From the NCBI RefSeq assembly GCF_003448965.1, contig NZ_QRGC01000033.1, positions 1 to 64,000 on the forward strand: a stretch of DNA of 64,000 bases. The letters are read 5' to 3'. Of the stretch, positions 37,911-48,295 are shown one piece after another. Source of the DNA: Oceanicella sp. SM1341 (lineage in GTDB: Bacteria; Pseudomonadota; Alphaproteobacteria; Rhodobacterales; Rhodobacteraceae). The position numbers and the translations under genes are program-made. How positions within the stretch are numbered: the first letter of the stretch is position 1; every line of letters begins with the position of its first letter. The notes below the pieces were generated by a model, which was not told where the DNA came from, did no database searches, and worked only from the letters and a program-made list of their open reading frames with translations.

Positions 37911-38168
37911 TCAGGCGGCCAGGATCGGGTCGAGCTTGCCGGAGCGCTCCAGGGCGTAGAGGTCGTCGCAGCCGCCCACATGGGTGCCGTCGATGAAGAT
38001 CTGCGGCACGGTGCGGCTGCCGCCGGCGCGCTCGACCATCTTCGGGCGCAGGGTGGGGTCTGCGGCCACGTCGTATTCGGTGTAGGCGACGCCCTTCTGC
38101 GTGAGCAGGTTCTTTGCCATCCGGCAATAGCCGCAGGTGGGCGTGGTATAGATTTCGACCTGTTTCAT
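37911..38168 (-). CDS. grxC: Glutaredoxin 3
   Basis: 85 residues. MKQVEIYTTPTCGYCRMAKN has a CGYC redox site at 12-15 (typical GrxC has CPYC), TVPQIFIDGTHVGGCDDL is the glutathione-binding cis-Pro/GGCD block. Reduces protein disulfides and mixed disulfides with glutathione. Three bases separate its stop from the nitrilase start, so they share one operon. Confidence 0.95.
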   Translation of the reverse strand: MKQVEIYTTPTCGYCRMAKNLLTQKGVAYTEYDVAADPTLRPKMVERAGGSRTVPQIFIDGTHVGGCDDLYALERSGKLDPILAA

Positions 38169-38228
38169 GGGGGGCCCTTCGGGATGGTGGAACAGGTCCA
38201 GATATAAGGGTTTCGCCCCCGCATGCAA

Positions 38229-38975
38229 TCATCGGGTCGGCGGGCTTTCTCCTTCGGGCGCGAGGGCGCGGGCGGCGGCGAGCACGTCGACAGCGGCGGC
38301 GCCGGCGTCGAGACAGGCGCGCGCGCAGGCGGCCAGGGTGGCGCCGGTGGTCATCACGTCGTCGATGAGCAGCACGCGCCGGCCGTGGAGCACGTGCTGC
38401 GGGGCGGCGACGATGGCGCCTTCCACATTGGTGGCGCGGGCCGCGCGGTCGAGCCCCACCTGGCTCGCGGTGCGTCGGCGGCGCAGGAGCAGGTCCGGCA
38501 CCATCGGCTTCCCGGTGAGCCGGGAGAGGGCGCGTGCCAGTTCGGCCGACTGGTTGTGCCCGCGGCGCGCGAGGCGCAGCCAGTGCAGCGGCACCGGGGC
38601 GAGCAGGTCGGCGCGGGCGAGCACGTCGGCGCCGGCGCGAACCATCCAGGCGGCCACCGGCTCGGCCAGTTCCAGCCGGCCCGAGTGCTTGAGCGACAGG
38701 ATCAGCCGCCGGCCCGGCCCTTCGTGGGCGATGGCGGCGCGGGCCGCCTGCCAGGGCGGCGGGGCGGCGGCGCAGCGCGCGCAGTGCAGGCCGGCGCCGG
38801 GGGCCAGCCCGTCGAGCGGGCGGGCGCAGCCCTCGCAGAGCGCGCCGGTGAGAAAGCGCGTCTCGCGCCAGCAGGGGCCGCAGAGGGCGCGCTGGCGCTC
38901 CACCGGCTCGGCGCAGGCGATGCAGACCGGCGGATAGACCATGTCGAGCATCTGCCGGCCCATGCCGCCGAGCAT
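38229..38975 (-). CDS. ComF family phosphoribosyltransferase-like protein
   Basis: 248 residues from ATG 38975. N-terminal double-Cys zinc region CIACAEPVERQRALCGPCW and CEGCARPLDG, then CARCAA; C-terminal PRTase fold with RRGHNQSAELARAL and LLIDDVMTTGATLAACA (PRPP loop). ComF proteins support DNA uptake in competent bacteria; in alphaproteobacteria the role is not settled. ATG 38963 is an alternative start. Divergent from the NDUFAF5-like gene. Confidence 0.9.
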   Translation of the reverse strand: MLGGMGRQMLDMVYPPVCIACAEPVERQRALCGPCWRETRFLTGALCEGCARPLDGLAPGAGLHCARCAAAPPPWQAARAAIAHEGPGRRLILSLKHSGRLELAEPVAAWMVRAGADVLARADLLAPVPLHWLRLARRGHNQSAELARALSRLTGKPMVPDLLLRRRRTASQVGLDRAARATNVEGAIVAAPQHVLHGRRVLLIDDVMTTGATLAACARACLDAGAAAVDVLAAARALAPEGESPPTR

Positions 38976-39050
38976 CCCGCTCAGGCCCGGAATGGGTTTT
39001 CTCCCGGGCGTTGACGCATTATCTCCGGTGTCCCGGACAAATGGCGGACC

Positions 39051-39908
39051 ATGATGACCACCCCTCCCGATCTCTTCGACCTCGACCTGCTCGACCGGCG
39101 CCGCGCGCGCCTGCCCGAGCCGGAGACCTTCCTGCACCGCGAGGCGGCGGCGCGTGTCTCAGAACGCCTGATCGAGGTTAACAGAGAGTTTAGCGCACCG
39201 GCGGTGGTGGGCTGGCAGGCGCAGGCCTGGGCGGAGGAGATGGCGGGGAACCCGCGGCTCGCCGCCGCCCCTTCGCTGGTGGCGGACACGGAGGTGCTGG
39301 CGCTGGAACGGGGCGCGCATGATCTCGTGGTGCACGGGCTCGGGCTGCACTGGGCGCGCGACCCGGTGGGCACGCTGATCCAGCTCCGGCTGGGCCTGTG
39401 CCCGGACGGGCTGATGCTGGCGGTGAGTTTCGGCGGCCAGACCCTCCACGAGCTGCGCGCGGCATTGGCCGAGGCGGAGGTGGAGCGCGCGGGCGGGCTG
39501 TCGCCCCGGGTGGCGCCTATGGCCGAGATCCGCGACCTCGGCGCGCTGCTGCAGCGGGCGGGCTACGCGATGCCGGTGGCGGACACGGAGCGGCTCACGG
39601 TCACCTATGCCTCGCCCCTGCACCTGATGCGCGAGCTGCGCGCGATGGGCGAGACCAACGTGATGCGCCAGCGCCGCCGGGTGCCGCTGCGGCGCGACGT
39701 GCTGCTGCGGGCCTGCGAGATCTACCAGCAGCGCTGGGCGGGGCCGGACGGCCGGGTGCCGGCGACGTTCGAGCTGGTGTTCCTCACCGGCTGGGCGCCG
39801 GGCGAGAACCAGCCGGTGCCCAGGCGCCCGGGCTCGGCGGTGGCGCGGCTTGCCGATGCGCTGGGCACGGCGGAGCAGAGCACGGGCCAGAAGCCCGGTG
39901 AAGAGTGA
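39051..39908 (+). CDS. NDUFAF5/BioC-like methyltransferase-fold protein
   Basis: 285 residues. The pattern FDLDLLDRRRARLPEPETFLHREAAARVSERL at the start, LGLHWARDPVGTLIQLRLGL and YASPLHLMRELRAMGETN are those of the NDUFAF5 family of alphaproteobacterial methyltransferase-like proteins involved in complex I assembly in mitochondria. The SAM-binding glycine loop (D/E-x-G-x-G) expected at about residue 55 is not visible (FSAPAVVGWQAQAW instead), so activity is uncertain. ATG 39051 or 39054. It lies 84 bp before hemH. Confidence 0.8.
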   Translation: MMTTPPDLFDLDLLDRRRARLPEPETFLHREAAARVSERLIEVNREFSAPAVVGWQAQAWAEEMAGNPRLAAAPSLVADTEVLALERGAHDLVVHGLGLHWARDPVGTLIQLRLGLCPDGLMLAVSFGGQTLHELRAALAEAEVERAGGLSPRVAPMAEIRDLGALLQRAGYAMPVADTERLTVTYASPLHLMRELRAMGETNVMRQRRRVPLRRDVLLRACEIYQQRWAGPDGRVPATFELVFLTGWAPGENQPVPRRPGSAVARLADALGTAEQSTGQKPGEE

Positions 39909-39992
39909 TCCCCCGCGACCGCGACGCGCTTGGAGAGCCCGGGCGCGCGCGGTAGACCGGGGCGACGGACGACGCAGCGAAGGAGAGCGCGC

Positions 39993-41078
39993 ATGGCAGA
40001 GCTGACGGAACCCGACCGGCCGGGGCAGGGGCGCCTTGCGCATGCGCCCGAGGGGCATCCGCCGGTGGCGCGGGCCAAGGTGGGGGTGATCCTCGCCAAT
40101 CTCGGCACGCCGGACGGCACGGACTACTGGTCGATGCGGCGCTATCTCTCCGAATTCCTGTCCGATTCGCGGGTGATCGACTATCCGCGCTGGAAGTGGC
40201 AGCCGATCCTGCAGGGCATCATCCTGAGCAAGCGGCCGTTCAGCTCGGGCCGGGCCTATGCCGGTATCTGGAACACCGAGCTCAACGAGAGCCCGCTGCG
40301 CACCATCACCCGCGAGCAGACCGAGCAGGTGCGCGCCGGCATGGCGGCGCTGTTCGGCGACAGCGTGATGGTGGATTTCTGCATGCGCTACGGCAATCCC
40401 TCCACCGGGAGCGTGATCCGCCGCATGCAGGAGGCGGGCTGCGAGCGCATCGTGTTCTTCCCGCTCTACCCGCAATATGCCGGGGCGACCACGGCGACGG
40501 CGAACGACCAGGCCTTCCGTGCGCTGATGAAGCTGAAGTGGCAGCCCGCCATCCGCACGGTGCCGGCCTATTACGACCATCCGCTCTACATCGATGCGCT
40601 GGCCCGCTCGGTGGAGGAGGTCTATGCCGGGATGGCGCAGCGGCCGGAGCTGCTGATCACCTCCTACCACGGCGTGCCGAAGCGCTACCTGGAGGAGGGC
40701 GACCCCTATCACTGCCAGTGCCAGAAGACCTCGCGGCTGCTGCGCGAGCGGCTGGGGATGAGCGGCGAGGAGCTGCGGGTGACCTTCCAGTCGAAGTTCG
40801 GGCCGGAGGAGTGGCTGCAGCCCTACACGGTCGAGGAAGTGGCCCGGCTGGCGGAGAGCGGCGTGCGGCGCATCGCCATCATGGCGCCGGCCTTCTCGGC
40901 CGATTGCGTGGAGACGCTGGAGGAGATCAACGAGGAGATCCGCGACAGCTTCCTGCATGCGGGCGGCGAGGAATTCACCTACATCCCCTGCCTGAACGCG
41001 AATGACGCGCATGTGGCGATGCTGATCGACATCCTGTGCCGCGAGTTGCAGGGCTGGGCCACGCCGGTGGCGGGCTGA
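39993..41078 (+). CDS. hemH: Ferrochelatase
   Basis: 361 residues. Inserts ferrous iron into protoporphyrin IX. Family motifs: VILANLGTPDGTDYWSMRRYL, AMRYGNPS-like CMRYGNPSTGS, LYPQYAGATTATANDQ, SYHGVPKRYLEEGDPY with the metal-site His, and FQSKFGPEEWLQPYT with the Glu. ATG 39993 follows AAGGAGAGCG. A terminator hairpin follows 17 bp after the stop. Confidence 0.96.
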   Translation: MAELTEPDRPGQGRLAHAPEGHPPVARAKVGVILANLGTPDGTDYWSMRRYLSEFLSDSRVIDYPRWKWQPILQGIILSKRPFSSGRAYAGIWNTELNESPLRTITREQTEQVRAGMAALFGDSVMVDFCMRYGNPSTGSVIRRMQEAGCERIVFFPLYPQYAGATTATANDQAFRALMKLKWQPAIRTVPAYYDHPLYIDALARSVEEVYAGMAQRPELLITSYHGVPKRYLEEGDPYHCQCQKTSRLLRERLGMSGEELRVTFQSKFGPEEWLQPYTVEEVARLAESGVRRIAIMAPAFSADCVETLEEINEEIRDSFLHAGGEEFTYIPCLNANDAHVAMLIDILCRELQGWATPVAG

Positions 41079-41095
41079 GCCGGCGGGCATGAAAA

Positions 41096-41124
41096 CGCCC
41101 GGCCCTCGGAGGAGAGGCCGGGCG
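41096..41124 (+). terminator. Terminator hairpin after hemH
   Basis: CGCCCGGCC (41096-41104) and GGCCGGGCG (41116-41124) form a perfect 9-bp stem with an 11-nt loop, 17 bases after the hemH stop. AAAA precedes the stem; the 3' side has no T run. Confidence 0.6.
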
Positions 41125-41184
41125 GAGTCTGTTACTGAGACTGCTTAACTCTGCTGACACCCGTTGCCGGGGCCAGCCGTGCGT

Positions 41185-41373
41185 TCACGCCACGGAGGCG
41201 CGACGCGGGGTGACAACGGTCGGCTTGCGCGGTGCGTTTTCCTCACCCGCGTTCACGGCGCGACCCGTGAAGGTAAGGTTTCCGACACGCACGCTCATAC
41301 GACCGTCCCGGTGGTACCGGACGATTTCACCCTGGACGGAGACACAGCTCCCGATGACGATGGTTCCAAGCAT
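41185..41373 (-). CDS. Small conserved hypothetical protein
   Basis: 62 residues, MLGTIVIGSCVSVQGEIVRY at the start, then RHDGRMSVRVGNLTFTGRAVNAGE-type beta-rich body and a basic tail. A Shine-Dalgarno GGAAAGGAAA precedes ATG 41373. It follows an AT-rich leader of about 125 bp, and similar short proteins beside hemH are familiar in Rhodobacterales (recollection). The repeated V-x-V pattern suggests a small beta barrel. Function unknown. Confidence 0.65.
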   Translation of the reverse strand: MLGTIVIGSCVSVQGEIVRYHRDGRMSVRVGNLTFTGRAVNAGEENAPRKPTVVTPRRASVA

Positions 41374-41408
41374 TAGGCGTTTCCTTTCCCCGTGTTGAGG
41401 CGGCGTTT

Positions 41409-41436
41409 TATGTAGTTTCTATGGCCGCTGAGTTAA
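41409..41436 (-). promoter_or_regulatory. Candidate promoter of the 62-residue protein
   Basis: On the minus strand TTAACT (41431-41436), 16-bp spacer, TACATA (41409-41414), about 36 bp before the start. The whole 41374-41498 gap is notably AT-rich. Confidence 0.4.
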
Positions 41437-41498
41437 AGATGCGTGAAGTTGAAGGGAGATGCACGTACCATTTTGGTCTGAGATTGCAAAAATCTATG

Positions 41499-41897
41499 TT
41501 ACAACCAGTGAAGGAGATGCGGGATCAGTGGCAGATCTGCATCAGGCATCGGGTAGTCGCGCAGCGCGTTGGGGCGCACCCAGCGGATGGCCTGGCCTTC
41601 CTGCGGCGTGGCGATGCCCTGCCATTTCCGGCAGATGAAGAGCGGCATCAGCAGGTGGAAGTCGGCATAGGCATGCGAGGCGAAGGTGAGCGGGGCGAGG
41701 CAGCTCGCCCAGGTCTCGATGCCCAGTTCCTCGTGCAGCTCGCGGATGAGGGCGGCTTCCGGGGTTTCCCCCGGTTCCACCTTGCCGCCGGGGAATTCCC
41801 ACAGGCCGGCCATGGACTTGCCTTCCGGGCGCTGCGCGAGCAGCACCCGGCCGTCGGGATCGACCAGCGCGCAGGCCGAGACGAGCACCGATTTCAC
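41499..41897 (-). CDS. mutT: 8-oxo-dGTP diphosphatase (MutT)
   Basis: 132 residues. Nudix box LWEFPGGKVEPGETPEAAL with RELHEELGI following, all residues present, and RPEGKSMAGLWEFPGGK is the MutT arrangement. Removes 8-oxo-dGTP from the nucleotide pool. It starts with GTG at 41897, which overlaps the argJ stop (GTGA), so it is translated downstream of argJ. Confidence 0.92.
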   Translation of the reverse strand: MKSVLVSACALVDPDGRVLLAQRPEGKSMAGLWEFPGGKVEPGETPEAALIRELHEELGIETWASCLAPLTFASHAYADFHLLMPLFICRKWQGIATPQEGQAIRWVRPNALRDYPMPDADLPLIPHLLHWL

Positions 41898-43234
41898 GAG
41901 CGGTAATCCGCGTTGATCTCGATGTAGCGGTGGGTGAGGTCGCAGGTCCAGACCGTGGCCGCGCCGCTGCCCACGCCCACGTCGACATGGATGTCGATCT
42001 CGGCGCGCTTCATGTAGGCCGCACCGTCTTCCTCGCGGTAGGCGGGCGAGACCCAGCCGTTTTCCGCCACCACCGTGTCGCCGAAGCGGATGGTGAGCTT
42101 GTCGCGGTCCGCCGCCTGGCCGGACTTGCCGACCGCCATCACGATGCGGCCCCAGTTCGGGTCCTCGCCGGCCAGCGCGGTCTTGACCAGCGGCGAGTTG
42201 GCGATGGCGAGGCCGATGGTGCGGGCGGCGGCGGTGCTCTTCGCACCGGTGACCGAGACGGAGACGAACTTGGTTGCCCCCTCGCCGTCACGCACCACCT
42301 GCTGGGCGAGGTCGAGCATCACCTCGCCGAGCGCCTCGGAGAACGCCTTGCCGGCGGCGGAGGTGGCGGAGGTGATCGGCGCCATCTTCGCCTTGTTGGT
42401 GGCGGCCAGCACCAGGCTGTCGGAGGTCGAGGTGTCGCCGTCCACCGTGATGCAGTTGAAGGTGGCGGCGTTGCGCGCGGAGAGGATCTTCTGCAGCACC
42501 GGCTGCTCGATGGCCGCATCGGTGAAGATGAACACCAGCATGGTGGCCATGTCGGGCGCGATCATGCCCGAGCCCTTGGCGAAGCCGGAGATGGTGACCG
42601 GGGTGCCGTCGATCTCCAGGGTGCGGGTGCAGCCCTTGGGGAAGGTGTCGGTGGTCATGATGGCGCGGGCGGCGAATTCCATCTTCTCCGGCGCGAGGCC
42701 GGCGGCGAGCTCGTCCATCTTGGCGGTGATGCGCTCGGCGGGCAGCGGCTCGCCGATCACGCCGGTGGAGGCGACGAAGACCTTGCCCGGCTTGGTGCCG
42801 AGGGCGGCGGCGGCGGAGGCGGCGGTGGTCTCCACGCCGATGCGGCCGTTCGAGCCGGTGAAGGCGTTGGAATTGCCCGAGTTCACCAGGATGCCGTACT
42901 TGCCCTTCGGCGCGCTGCCATCGGCCTCGCGCGCGATGATCTCCTCGCACCAGTGCACCGGCGCGGAGCGGGTGAGCGAGCGGGTGAACACGCCGGCCAC
43001 CGAGGCGCCGGCGTCGATCTCGGCCAGCATCACGTCGAGCCGGCCCTTGTAGCGCACCCCGGCCTCGACGGCGGAGAGGCGCACGCCGGCGATGGCGGGC
43101 AGGGCGGGGAAGCCGCCCTCGGGCGCCAGCGGCGAGACCGCGGGCGCGGCCTTCACCGGCGCGGCCCCGGCCTTCTTCACCTTGTCCTTCTTCTTGTCGG
43201 CTTTCGCCTTCTTGGCTTTCTTGTCCTTGGCCAT
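41894..43234 (-). CDS. argJ: Bifunctional ornithine acetyltransferase/N-acetylglutamate synthase
   Basis: 446 residues. Self-cleaves before the Thr of PDMATMLVFIFTD into alpha and beta chains; other motifs: VNSGNSNAFTG, STGVIGEPLP, FNCITVDGDTSTSDS. Arginine biosynthesis, recycling acetyl groups. The N-terminus carries an extra lysine-rich arm (MAKDKKAKKAKADKKKDKVKK) of about 40 residues that is longer than usual ArgJ; it uses the same codon bias as its neighbours. Followed by mutT (coupled); a parvulin gene lies upstream on the same strand. Confidence 0.95.
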   Translation of the reverse strand: MAKDKKAKKAKADKKKDKVKKAGAAPVKAAPAVSPLAPEGGFPALPAIAGVRLSAVEAGVRYKGRLDVMLAEIDAGASVAGVFTRSLTRSAPVHWCEEIIAREADGSAPKGKYGILVNSGNSNAFTGSNGRIGVETTAASAAAALGTKPGKVFVASTGVIGEPLPAERITAKMDELAAGLAPEKMEFAARAIMTTDTFPKGCTRTLEIDGTPVTISGFAKGSGMIAPDMATMLVFIFTDAAIEQPVLQKILSARNAATFNCITVDGDTSTSDSLVLAATNKAKMAPITSATSAAGKAFSEALGEVMLDLAQQVVRDGEGATKFVSVSVTGAKSTAAARTIGLAIANSPLVKTALAGEDPNWGRIVMAVGKSGQAADRDKLTIRFGDTVVAENGWVSPAYREEDGAAYMKRAEIDIHVDVGVGSGAATVWTCDLTHRYIEINADYRS

Positions 43235-43293
43235 GGCTCTGTCCCCGGATGTCCCCGTCAGTCTCTGGATATGTGTGTGTTGCAGATATGATC

Positions 43294-43377
43294 GGGCCGC
43301 GAAAGCGTGTTTCGCGGCCCGGGCAGTCTGGAGCGAAGACGGTCCGGGCCGAACCGGCCCGGTCGCGGGGCCGGTTC
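43294..43377 (-). terminator. Two strong hairpins between parvulin gene and argJ
   Basis: Nearest the parvulin stop: GAACCGGCCC (43351-43360) with GGGCCGGTTC (43368-43377), 10-bp stem, 7-nt loop. Farther: GGGCCGCGAAA (43294-43304) with TTTCGCGGCCC (43310-43320), a perfect 11-bp stem with a 5-nt loop. The first likely terminates the parvulin transcript; the second, closer to argJ, could be a second terminator or a structured leader of argJ. Confidence 0.65.
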
Positions 43378-43389
43378 AGCCCTTGCGGC

Positions 43390-44313
43390 TCACTGGCTCA
43401 GCAGGGCCGGGTCCTTGATGGCGTCGGCCGGGATGCCGGTGTCCGGCTTCTCGATGGTGGCCTCGGCGCGCAGGGCGTCGACGCGCTCGCGCACCACCTG
43501 CTCGGAGAGCTGGTTCACCAGCTGGTCATGGATCTCGTCCAGCGTGGGCTTGGGCTTCACGCGGGTGTCGTTCACCTTGATCACGTGCCAGCCGAACTGG
43601 GTCTGCACCGGGTCGGAGACCTGGCCGGCCTCCAGGCCGAAGGCCACTTCCTCGAAGGCGGGAACCATCTGGCCCTTGCCGAACCAGCCCAGCTCGCCGC
43701 CCTGCGGGCCGGAGGGGCCGGTGCTCTTTTCCTTGGCGAGTTCGGCGAAATCGGCGCCGCCCTCGAGCTCGGCCTTGATCTCCTTCGCCTCGTCCTCGGT
43801 CTCGACCAGGATGTGGCTGGCGTCGATCTCCTGCTCCTCGGGCAGGCTGGCCACCTGCTCGTCATAGGCGGCCTGCACCGCCTCCTCGGTGACCTCGTCG
43901 TCGATCGCCTTGCGGATCAGCGCGCCGGCGATGGCGTCGCGGCGGGCGTTCTCGACCGCGAGCTTCACGCCGTCGGTCTCGGCCAGGCCGTCGGCCTCGC
44001 CCTGCTTGGCGAGCAGCATCTGGTTGACCACCTGGTCGATCAGCGCGGGGAACAGCACGTCGCCCGGCAGCTTCTTGTACTGGTCGGGCAGGGCGGCCCA
44101 GACCATGTTGATCTGGCCGAGGGTGATCTCCTCGCCATCGACGGTGGCGACGACGGAGTTCGCGTCGTAGTCCGCCGGCGCCGGGGCGTCTGCGGTGGCT
44201 TCGGGAGCAGCCGTCTCCGGCGTGGTCGCCGGGGCGGTATCCTGGGCGAAGGCCGCCGGAACGAGGGCCGCGGAGGCGAGCAGCGCCAGGGCCGTCGAGG
44301 AGAGCAGTTTCAT
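43390..44313 (-). CDS. Peptidylprolyl isomerase, parvulin (PrsA/SurA-like)
   Basis: 307 residues. MKLLSSTALALLASAALVPA followed by AFAQD is a Sec signal peptide (cleavage after AFA). Ala/Pro/Thr-rich linker, SurA-like helical region, then the parvulin PPIC domain from about 160: ASHILVETEDEA, GGELGWFGKGQMVPAFEEV, FGWHVIKVND. Periplasmic folding factor. The parvulin domain is complete. Divergent from secA across a 301-bp gap that contains the secA promoter, a Sec pathway pairing common in this group. Confidence 0.93.
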   Translation of the reverse strand: MKLLSSTALALLASAALVPAAFAQDTAPATTPETAAPEATADAPAPADYDANSVVATVDGEEITLGQINMVWAALPDQYKKLPGDVLFPALIDQVVNQMLLAKQGEADGLAETDGVKLAVENARRDAIAGALIRKAIDDEVTEEAVQAAYDEQVASLPEEQEIDASHILVETEDEAKEIKAELEGGADFAELAKEKSTGPSGPQGGELGWFGKGQMVPAFEEVAFGLEAGQVSDPVQTQFGWHVIKVNDTRVKPKPTLDEIHDQLVNQLSEQVVRERVDALRAEATIEKPDTGIPADAIKDPALLSQ

Positions 44314-44413
44314 GAAAGATCCTTTCGTGGGTGTCTGCGGCGCAGCCTTGGGTGTCTGCGACACGGCCGCCGGGGCGGCGCGGGGCTCGGGGCGCCCGCT
44401 TCCCCGGGTGCCG

Positions 44414-44442
44414 TTGACAGGTGCCGCCCCGGCCCTTACATC
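44414..44442 (+). promoter_or_regulatory. Candidate secA promoter
   Basis: Perfect -35 TTGACA (44414-44419), 17-bp spacer, TACATC (44437-44442). It is 172 bp before the secA ATG, so a long 5' leader would result. Confidence 0.5.
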
Positions 44443-44614
44443 TCGGCCCGGCCGATCTGAGGCCACGGCGGCGACTTGCCCTCATCTACTGCGTCGGACG
44501 CTGGCGGACAATCCCCCCAACGCTCCTGTGAACGCAGGTCAGGGCGCGTGCCGCCTTATCGAGATTCCGCGCCCAAGAGACGGCGCACCCGCGACGTGAC
44601 TGGGAGAGCAGACA

Positions 44615-47533
<2,919 letters not shown>

Positions 47534-47563
47534 GCCGGGCGCCGCTGCGCTCATCACTTCACG

Positions 47564-47602
47564 AACGCCGCTCCGGGAGCCCCCGGGGCGGCGTTTTCTC
47601 TT
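47564..47602 (+). terminator. Intrinsic terminator of secA
   Basis: AACGCCGC with GCGGCGTT (47564-47571/47588-47595), extended inward by CCGGG/CCCGG pairs, followed by TTCTCTTG. Stem and T-rich tail are both present, 30 bp after the stop. Confidence 0.9.
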
Positions 47603-47692
47603 GCACGGGGCCTCTTGGCCGCGGGCGCGGGGCAGGGCACACTGCGCTCCATGGTCCGGCCGCGCGCCGGCCGGCGGAGAAGGGGGTCCGGC

Positions 47693-48100
47693 ATGGAGTC
47701 GAGAACCGCGTCCTGTGCCTGTGGTCAGCTCAGCATAGAGGTCCGGGGCGCGCCGCTCGGGGTGGGGCTGTGCCACTGCCTCGACTGCCAGCGCCGCACC
47801 GGCAGCGCCTTTGCCGCGCTCGCGGCCTTCACCGCGCCCTTCCGGGTGAGTGGCATCGCCACCGAGTACCTGCGCCGGGGCGACGGGGGAGCGCAGTTCC
47901 GCTTCCGCTTCTGCCCGGTCTGCGGCTCGACGCTCTATCATACCGGCGAGGGCAGCGAGGCGGACATGGTGATGGTGGCCGTGGGCGCCTTCGCGGATCC
48001 CGGTTTCCCGCCTCCGCGCGACTCGGTCTACGACTGCCGCCGCCACCCCTGGGTGCGCCTGCCCGACGGCATGGCCGTGCACGACCGCGACCCGGATTGA
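47693..48100 (+). CDS. GFA (glutathione-dependent formaldehyde-activating) family protein
   Basis: 135 residues with the CENP-V/GFA zinc pattern: SCACGQLSIEV, VGLCHCLDCQRRTGSAFAA and FRFCPVCGSTLYHT, giving paired Cys ligands for two zinc ions. GFA activity on formaldehyde is disputed for many members, so the role is left open. ATG 47693 with AAGGGGG upstream. Lies between secA and the third CoxL paralogue, in the opposite direction to the latter. Confidence 0.88.
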   Translation: MESRTASCACGQLSIEVRGAPLGVGLCHCLDCQRRTGSAFAALAAFTAPFRVSGIATEYLRRGDGGAQFRFRFCPVCGSTLYHTGEGSEADMVMVAVGAFADPGFPPPRDSVYDCRRHPWVRLPDGMAVHDRDPD

Positions 48101-48295
48101 GCGGCCCCGCCCCCCGCTCCGCCCCTGCGGGCGGGCGGATCTCCGTGTCCCGGCAGCGGGCCGCCCGGGGCAGACCGCGGCCCCGGCGCCGGGGGCGGAG
48201 ACCCGGATTGCGGCCCCCGCGCCCGTCGCCGCTGCGGAAGGCGGGCCGCGCCCCGGCCCCCGCGTGAAGGCCCCGCGCGGGTCCCGCCGCCCGGC

